Below the pieces are notes generated by a model that was given only the letters and a program-made list of their open reading frames with translations, made no database searches and was not told the DNA's origin. A DNA stretch of 28,565 bases from Desulfobacca acetoxidans. GTDB lineage: Bacteria; Desulfobacterota; Desulfobaccia; Desulfobaccales; 0-14-0-80-60-11. The DNA is taken from NCBI GenBank assembly GCA_022736495.1, contig DZCR01000023.1, positions 1 to 28,565 of the forward strand, read 5' to 3'. Shown here piece by piece: positions 23,643 through 28,565 of this stretch. The first letter of the stretch is position 1. Each line of letters starts with the position of its first letter. The translations under genes and the position numbers were made by a program.

Positions 23643-24239
23643 TTAACTATCTGCATCATCTCCGCCCAATTCTCCCGGTTTTTGTTTATGATAATAACGA
23701 GCCCTATAAAAAACCATCCCCAAGAAAAGAAGCAATATGAACGCAGGCTCACCTAGAGCCACCGGCAGCACCCGCCCGGCAACAAGCGTCGCCTTGGGCT
23801 GAATCTCAAAGGGTACCAGATCGCTGACAATGGGCCGGTTCTCCCTGGGGTCCATCACGGTGAGGGCCACCCCGTACTTGCCTGCGGCGATAAGGCGCAT
23901 GCCCCAATTGCGGCAATCCGTGGCGCCTGGATTCAGTCGGTCGAGGCGCACCGCTTTCTGGGCCGACCAGTCTTCCAGGTCCACCGGATGCTCGTGGCCG
24001 GGCGCCAGGGAAACCAGGGAGAGATAAACCACCAGCCCCTGAACCGGTTGGGGACCGAGATTCGTAACCGCCCCGAGAAAATTGGGCGTGTCGCCCATCT
24101 TCAAGGCGCCTGCCGGCGCCTGCAATGACACCCGGAGATCCGGACCCACTCCGGCTGAGGCGGCCATTGTGCCGGCGGTCAACCACGCGCTCGCCAATAC
24201 AATGATGAGGGTCAGCCCTTTTAAACGCAACACATTCAT
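23643..24239 (-). CDS. Anchored periplasmic protein with CARDB/NEW3-like fold
   Basis: The start is the ATG at 24239, with AGGAGG ten bases before, giving 198 residues. A signal-like helix (residues 7-28) is followed by an all-beta domain (DLRVSLQAPAG to SDLVPFEIQP). Its layout of tandem strands and the NLGPQPVQGLVV segment recall CARDB or NEW3-type immunoglobulin-like domains. A C-terminal helix (LGEPAFILLLFLGMVFY) and a basic tail anchor it. It would sit on the periplasmic face of the inner membrane. The gene overlaps the ABC permease by four bases, so it probably is an accessory subunit of that transporter. Domain assignment is by appearance only. Confidence 0.72.
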   Translation of the reverse strand: MNVLRLKGLTLIIVLASAWLTAGTMAASAGVGPDLRVSLQAPAGALKMGDTPNFLGAVTNLGPQPVQGLVVYLSLVSLAPGHEHPVDLEDWSAQKAVRLDRLNPGATDCRNWGMRLIAAGKYGVALTVMDPRENRPIVSDLVPFEIQPKATLVAGRVLPVALGEPAFILLLFLGMVFYRARYYHKQKPGELGGDDADS

Positions 24240-24988
24240 GGTCCAAGCCTCCTGGTGCCCGTATATAACCACCACAGGACCGCCAACGCATAACCCACCA
24301 TGACGGCCAGGCGGAGAAGTTGCCAGGACAGCCCCTGGCTATCGATGATGACGCTGTCCAGGGTATTCAAGGCGCCCGCCAGGGGATTGGCCAGGTCCAG
24401 TATCCGCCCCACGGCGCTCTGCCGGAGGGACGGCCCGAGGAGCACCGGACTGCCCAAAAGCAGGAGCACGGTCAGTCCCAGAGACAGCACGCCTTTGAAG
24501 GTCTTCATGCGGGCGGACAGGGCCAGGGCCGCGCCGCCGAAAAACAGGACGATCAAGGTTCCGGCCAGGAACAGATACAGTATCGCGGCAAAGAGGTTTT
24601 GCCCAGTGCTCCCCACCGCCCAAAGATAAGGAATCGCCAGAGTAAAGAGAGTGAGCCAGGAAAAAACAATGCCGCCCAGCTTGGCCGCGGCTAGCCCGGG
24701 GCCGTTAATGGGCGCCAGCAGCAGCGGCTCCAGGGTCTGCCGATCCCGCTCTCCGGCAAACCCGTCGCTGCCCCGGATCACCGCCACCAGCGCCGCCAAG
24801 GCGATGATGATGCCGGCCATCATATAGACGGCCTGGGCATTGTCCAACAGGCTCAGTTCGGTATTGCTAACCAGTAAGACGGCAAAGACGCTCAACACCA
24901 GGGTGGCTATCACCAAGAAAACCGCGCCCCGGCTGGCTTTGAAGTCTTCCTGCAATTCACGCTTAACCAAAATCAGCCCTGGGTTCAT
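24236..24988 (-). CDS. ABC-2 type permease
   Basis: This 250-residue membrane subunit of an ABC exporter has about six helices. The segment GFAGERDRQTLEPLLLAPI between the second and third helices is a hallmark of ABC-2/NosY-like permeases. The N-terminal MNPGLILVKRELQEDF is the usual cytosolic coupling helix. It overlaps the ATPase gene by four bases at one end and the anchored periplasmic protein by four at the other, so the three genes form one unit. Substrate unknown. Confidence 0.92.
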   Translation of the reverse strand: MNPGLILVKRELQEDFKASRGAVFLVIATLVLSVFAVLLVSNTELSLLDNAQAVYMMAGIIIALAALVAVIRGSDGFAGERDRQTLEPLLLAPINGPGLAAAKLGGIVFSWLTLFTLAIPYLWAVGSTGQNLFAAILYLFLAGTLIVLFFGGAALALSARMKTFKGVLSLGLTVLLLLGSPVLLGPSLRQSAVGRILDLANPLAGALNTLDSVIIDSQGLSWQLLRLAVMVGYALAVLWWLYTGTRRLGP

Positions 24989-25893
24989 AACGCGCCTCCC
25001 GTGGTATGGTCCAGGTAGAGGTCCTCCAGGCCGCCGGTGACCGCCGCGGCCTCGACAATGGGGAGACCAGCCGTGATCAGGGCCTTAATCGCCTCAGTCG
25101 GCGACCTGCCCTCAATCGTGCAGGTGATCCAACTATCCCGGTGGTCAAGCAGAGAAATTCCTGGAAAGTTCCAAGGTGAAGGAATCATGCCCCCATTCCC
25201 TAAATGAAAGCGATAACGCAACTGGTGTCCGGCTTCAGGGCGCACCGGCCCTTCATACCGCACCAGGCCGTGGTCCAGGATGGCGATGCGGTTGCATAGA
25301 CGATCCACGTCGTCCAAGATATGGGTGGAGATCATGATGGTCAGGTTTCTGACCTGGTTATGCTGCAAGAGGAGATCATGGATCTCCCGGCGGCCTCTCG
25401 GGTCCAGACCGTTCGTGGGTTCATCCAGGAAGAGGACCTCTGGGTCGTTGATCATGGCCCGGGCGAGGCCCAGGCGCTGTTTCATGCCCCGGGAAAAAGT
25501 CCGGACAGGGCGCGAATCATCAGGGTCCAAACCCACCCGGCGCAAGCGGGCGCGGTAATCGCCGCCGCTAAAACGCATGCCGTAAAGTTCCCCGAAAAAG
25601 TTCAGGTAGGCCGTTGCCGACATCCAGCCGTACAGGCCGTGGGATTCCGGCAAGGCGTTGACCCGCCGACGCAACTGAGGGCCGGAGGCGGCCGGGTCCA
25701 GACCCAGTACCGCAACCTTGCCCGCCTCCGGTAGGATAATCCCCAGCAAAATGCGCAGGGTGGTGGTCTTGCCCGAGCCGTTCGGCCCCAGGAAGCCGTA
25801 AATATCTCCAGGGCTCACCGCCAGCGAGACGCCGTGCAGCACCGATTGTCCTTCAAAGCTCTTTGTTAACTCCTGAATTTCTATGGCAGACAT
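24985..25893 (-). CDS. ABC transporter ATP-binding subunit
   Basis: The ATPase partner of the ABC-2 permease has Walker A GPNGSGKT (about 36-43), Q-loop region NALPESHGLYGW, signature TFSRGMKQRLGLARA (SRGMKQ variant), Walker B VLFLDEPTNGLDP and the H-switch ISTHILDD. A C-terminal 90-residue extension follows, as in CcmA/NatA-like subunits. The start is the ATG at 25893, with GAGG seven bases upstream, giving 302 residues. The frame runs on to 25950, but those codons lie inside a terminator hairpin and are not credible. The Pro in ALPESHGLYG is common in ABC-2 ATPases. Confidence 0.93.
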   Translation of the reverse strand: MSAIEIQELTKSFEGQSVLHGVSLAVSPGDIYGFLGPNGSGKTTTLRILLGIILPEAGKVAVLGLDPAASGPQLRRRVNALPESHGLYGWMSATAYLNFFGELYGMRFSGGDYRARLRRVGLDPDDSRPVRTFSRGMKQRLGLARAMINDPEVLFLDEPTNGLDPRGRREIHDLLLQHNQVRNLTIMISTHILDDVDRLCNRIAILDHGLVRYEGPVRPEAGHQLRYRFHLGNGGMIPSPWNFPGISLLDHRDSWITCTIEGRSPTEAIKALITAGLPIVEAAAVTGGLEDLYLDHTTGGAL

Positions 25894-25904
25894 GGCAACC
25901 TCGG

Positions 25905-25946
25905 AAAAAAGTTCCGGGAGATCAAGGTGTTCCTTGATCTCCCGGA
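25905..25946 (-). terminator. Strong hairpin plus T-run between the PepSY gene and the ABC operon
   Basis: The stem arms are 25914-25927 (CCGGGAGATCAAGG) and 25932-25945 (CCTTGATCTCCCGG). They pair perfectly over 14 bp with a TGTT loop, extendable by one A-T pair, and on the minus strand are followed by TTTTTT (25905-25910). It lies 12 bases beyond the PepSY stop and 11 bases before the ATPase start. It therefore ends the PepSY message and must limit read-through into the exporter genes. Confidence 0.9.
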
Positions 25947-25958
25947 GCAAAGTAGGGG

Positions 25959-26357
25959 TTAGTCTTCTTCTTCGCGGCCCTCACGGTCCTCGCGCTCTTC
26001 CTTGCCGGCCTTCTCGTGGAAGAGGACGCGGCCGTCGCCCGCGTCCACTTTCACATCCATGCCGTTGCTCAGGTCCACGCTGTACACCAGGCAACCGTTT
26101 TCGTTGTCCAGTTCCACCTTTCTCACCGCGACGCCGGGAAAGGCGGCCTGGGCCGCGGCCATGGCTTGGTCAGCCTTGATCTTGGCCAGGGTGGACAGGT
26201 CGGCAGGCTCCGGTTCCGGCACCTTGATGCTGCAGGTGTAAGTAGGGACCTGGGCATTGGTCTTCTGATCTGCGGCCCAGGCCGCCTTGCCGACTCCTCC
26301 GGCTAACAGCAGGGCCAGGGCCAGGCTCGCTCCCTTCCAAAAACCACTGTTTTTCAT
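25959..26357 (-). CDS. Secreted PepSY-domain protein
   Basis: The 132-residue product starts at the ATG at 26357, which has a perfect AGGAGGTGAGGAAT region before it. The frame extends 12 codons upstream, but the ribosome site fits this start. A signal peptide (MKNSGFWKG to AAWAADQ) precedes a single PepSY domain (about 50-115: IKADQAMAAAQAAFPG, VYSVDLSNGMDVKVDAGDGRVLFHEK). The end is highly charged with many Glu, Arg and Asp. PepSY domains may inhibit proteases or sense envelope conditions. Here it follows a two-component system and precedes an exporter, which suggests a periplasmic sensor or buffer of the same response. Gene-specific function is unproven. Confidence 0.88.
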   Translation of the reverse strand: MKNSGFWKGASLALALLLAGGVGKAAWAADQKTNAQVPTYTCSIKVPEPEPADLSTLAKIKADQAMAAAQAAFPGVAVRKVELDNENGCLVYSVDLSNGMDVKVDAGDGRVLFHEKAGKEEREDREGREEED

Positions 26358-26479
26358 ATTCCTCACCTCCTCTTTGAACTTCATCATAATCAAGGAGGAT
26401 TACCGGAACCTTGCCACAACATTACAAATTAGAAAGGTTGATTTTCGCGAAGGGGATGGAGGGAATCGGGGTCGGGAAA

Positions 26480-27874
26480 TTATTGGGGCAGCGCGATTTC
26501 AAAGGTTGAGCCGACGCCGGGAGTGCTGGTGACAAACACTTGGCCGCCGTGCGCCTGGATAATGGCCCGAACCAGGCTCAGTCCCAGGCCCAGGCCCCGC
26601 TGCGACCGGCTTTGGTCACCGCGATACAGGCGCTCCCAAATCCGGGGCAGGTCCTCCGGCGGAATCCCTATTCCCGTATCCTGAAAGGCAACTATCGCCT
26701 GCTGATCCGCCTCCCGGGCCTTCACTTCAACGTGCCCGCCTGGGGGGGTATATTTCAGGGCGTTATCCAGCAGGTTGGCCATCGTCTGGCGGAGGCGGTT
26801 TTCATCGGCAGTTACCCAAAGCTCCGGAGGATAGGCGGTGGTAACTGTGATCTGCTTTTCTTCGGCGACATAGCGGTAAAGGTCTAAAACGTCTTCCAGC
26901 AGCCTGGCAAGATTGACCCGAGCCTTTTTCAGCGGCAGCGTGCCCGTCTCCGCCTCGGCAATATCCATCAGGGTGTTAAGCATGGTGAGAATCCGCTCGG
27001 ACTCTTCCAGGCAATCACCCAGCGCTTCCCGGCAGGCCTCCGGGTCTTCCGGGGCTTGCAACGCCATCTCGGCAGTCCCCCGCATCCGGGCCAAGGGGGT
27101 GCGCAGATCGTGGGCCGCATTGTCTAAAGTGCCCTTCATACCCTTGATGAGGGCCTCAATTTTCTCCAGCATGCGGTTGAAGAGCCGGGCCAGCTCACCG
27201 AGTTCATCCCCCGAGGAGGAAGCCGGCATGCGCGCCTCGATCTCGCCTGTGGTAGTGATGGTCTGGACCGTCTGGATAAGCTGTCGGATGGGGCGCAAGG
27301 CCCGGGAGGCCAGGAATTGACCGCCCAGAAAGCCCAGGAAGATAACCGGGAGCATAACTCCCAGAAAGATGCCGCGAAAGCTTTCCAGGAATTCTTCCCG
27401 GTTTTCGGTGTCTTTACCCACCTGGAGGATGGCACCATCGGGGAGCCGCAAAGAGACAAGCTCCAAGACGCTGTCATCATTCCGGGCCTTGAGATGAATC
27501 CAAGATTGCCCGCTGAAGGGACTGCCTTCCAGGGAGGCCAGGTCGAAATCGGCCCATTGATCGGGAAGGCTCAGGAAAAGCGTCCGGTTGTGCGGCCCGG
27601 CCAGGCGCACGAAATATTCATGGCGTTTGCCGGCATATTGTTGAAACTTGAGGTCGTTTCTCAGGGCGATAATGCCCCCCGCCTGGTACTGGGCCTGGTA
27701 ATCTTTGACTTTTCCTAAGATCGTCTCGTGGTCTTTATGGCGCAGGGAAGCGGCGAGAAACAGGTAGGCGGTAACAAACAGGACCAGGGAGCTGATGACA
27801 AAGATGGCCGAATACCACAGGGTCAGGCGCAAGCTGAGGGTCTGGCGGAACCATCTAAGAGGCTTTAAGAACAT
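26480..27874 (-). CDS. Sensor histidine kinase (CusS/HAMP type)
   Basis: This 464-residue membrane kinase has TM1 (about 19-42), a periplasmic sensor loop of roughly 125 residues, TM2 (about 168-190) and HAMP (191-245). The phosphoacceptor is H255 in the DNAAHDLRTPLARM H-box. The N-box is NLLDNALKYTP, the G1 box DTGIGIPPEDL and the G2 box GLGLGLSLVR. The layout resembles CusS-like kinases. No His or Met cluster in the sensor loop identifies a metal ligand, so the signal is open. The start overlaps the response regulator by 20 bases. Confidence 0.95.
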   Translation of the reverse strand: MFLKPLRWFRQTLSLRLTLWYSAIFVISSLVLFVTAYLFLAASLRHKDHETILGKVKDYQAQYQAGGIIALRNDLKFQQYAGKRHEYFVRLAGPHNRTLFLSLPDQWADFDLASLEGSPFSGQSWIHLKARNDDSVLELVSLRLPDGAILQVGKDTENREEFLESFRGIFLGVMLPVIFLGFLGGQFLASRALRPIRQLIQTVQTITTTGEIEARMPASSSGDELGELARLFNRMLEKIEALIKGMKGTLDNAAHDLRTPLARMRGTAEMALQAPEDPEACREALGDCLEESERILTMLNTLMDIAEAETGTLPLKKARVNLARLLEDVLDLYRYVAEEKQITVTTAYPPELWVTADENRLRQTMANLLDNALKYTPPGGHVEVKAREADQQAIVAFQDTGIGIPPEDLPRIWERLYRGDQSRSQRGLGLGLSLVRAIIQAHGGQVFVTSTPGVGSTFEIALPQ

Positions 27875-28529
27875 AGCCCACCCCCCGGATGGTCTGAATC
27901 ATCTTGGGTTCGAAATCCCGGTCCATTTTATTGCGTAACCGGCATATCAGCACGTCCACCACGTTGGTCTGCGGGTCGAAACTGTAGTCCCAGATATGCT
28001 CCAGGATCATGGTCTTGGAAACCGCCCGGCCCTCGTGACGCATCAGGTATTCCAGCAAGGCGAACTCCCGGGGTTGCAGGTCGATCTTCACGTCACCCCT
28101 GATCACTTCCCGGGAAACCAGGTCCACCATCAGTTCTCCAGCCGTCAGACGGGTGGAGTGAGCCACGCCGCCGGCCCGACGGATGAGAGCCTGGACCCGG
28201 GCCAGGAGTTCGGTAAAGGCAAATGGCTTGGTGAGATAATCGTCGCCCCCGGTCTCCAGGCCCTTAACCCGGTCATCAACCGAGCGCCTGGCGCTGAGGA
28301 TTATTACGGGGGTGTTGATCTTCTGCCGCCGCAGTTCTTCGATCAGACTCAGCCCGTCCCGTTTCGGCAACATGATATCAATGACCGCGACATCATAAGG
28401 CTCATTCAGGGCCAGATGCAGGCCGTCTTCACCATTGGCGGCATGGTCCACGGCAAATCCCGCCTGCTCCAGTCCCTTAATAACAAATAAAGCGATCTTT
28501 TGATCGTCCTCTACTACCAATACCCGCAT
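27855..28529 (-). CDS. OmpR/PhoB-family response regulator
   Basis: The 224-residue regulator has a receiver domain with acidic pocket E7-D8-D9, the phosphoacceptor D51, S79 and K101. A winged-helix DNA-binding domain follows (about 128-222: LTAGELMVDLVSREV, LQPREFALLEYLMRH, RNKMDRDFEPKMIQTIRGVGYVL). This is the CusR/PhoP-like arrangement. GGGAGAA precedes the ATG at 28529. Its targets are probably the downstream PepSY and exporter genes on the same strand. Nothing of an upstream promoter is visible because the window ends at 28565. Confidence 0.95.
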   Translation of the reverse strand: MRVLVVEDDQKIALFVIKGLEQAGFAVDHAANGEDGLHLALNEPYDVAVIDIMLPKRDGLSLIEELRRQKINTPVIILSARRSVDDRVKGLETGGDDYLTKPFAFTELLARVQALIRRAGGVAHSTRLTAGELMVDLVSREVIRGDVKIDLQPREFALLEYLMRHEGRAVSKTMILEHIWDYSFDPQTNVVDVLICRLRNKMDRDFEPKMIQTIRGVGYVLKAS

Positions 28530-28565
28530 CGATAAAAATTCTCCCGTAACAAAATAAGTTGGGCA

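Noticed and set aside
25894..25950. A 19-residue N-terminal extension of the ABC ATPase
   Set aside because: Its codons lie inside a perfect terminator hairpin and T-run.
1..28565. tRNA or rRNA genes
   Set aside because: I looked for clover-leaf arms with a TTCRANTC-like T-loop and for rRNA landmarks on both strands in the gaps and found none. This was by eye, not by a covariance search.

Overview
The window looks like part of a chromosome from an anaerobic deltaproteobacterium (Desulfobacterota, in the neighbourhood of Desulfobacca or Syntrophobacter relatives). This is an inference from GC-rich codon use, the NifU/NifS pair, the HPP-CBS pair, the Old Yellow Enzyme and the intergenic repeat types. 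No rRNA or tRNA gene was seen, so placement is by impression only.

Layout. 1-1300: edge fragment of an unidentified gene, then a small operon of a lipoprotein and a secreted protein, closed by a strong terminator. 1391-3942: L,D-transpeptidase (-), a decayed stretch, D-aminoacyl-tRNA deacylase (-), then a CDP-alcohol phosphatidyltransferase (PgsA type) and a conserved hypothetical (+). 4082-6603: Old Yellow Enzyme (+), and a translationally coupled CBS-domain protein and HPP membrane protein (-). 6865-8592: NifU-like scaffold and NifS-like protein (-) with a good sigma70-type promoter. 8889-15062: hypothetical, membrane polyamine-synthase-like protein, RNase II-type exoribonuclease, metallophosphoesterase and GNAT acetyltransferase. 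15063-15928: a graveyard of mobile DNA holding a group II intron 3' end with intact domain V and the frameshifted tail of an IS1595-type transposase. 15929-17908: APC-family permease. 17939-18098: small gene remnants. 18107-28529: an uninterrupted minus-strand envelope locus. It runs response regulator, histidine kinase, PepSY protein, terminator hairpin, ABC ATPase, ABC-2 permease, anchored periplasmic protein, TolC-type lipoprotein, membrane fusion protein and RND pump.

Most interesting point. The NifS-like protein keeps the sulfur-carrying cysteine (C325) but has glutamine (Q202) where the family has its PLP-binding lysine, and other PLP-pocket residues are altered too. It is encoded 30 bp after a NifU/IscU scaffold that carries a C-terminal zinc ribbon. 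The nearest precedent I know is Archaeoglobus fulgidus IscS, where that lysine is aspartate and the protein acts as a cluster ligand donor to IscU rather than as a desulfurase. The pair may be a bacterial version of that non-canonical Fe-S assembly module.

The minus-strand envelope locus reads as a self-contained stress/efflux unit. A CusSR/OmpR-like two-component system heads it, a PepSY protein follows, and an attenuating terminator separates these from two exporters. The exporter genes are tightly coupled, with 4-bp ATGA overlaps inside the ABC block and inside the RND block. Its substrate cannot be read from sequence.
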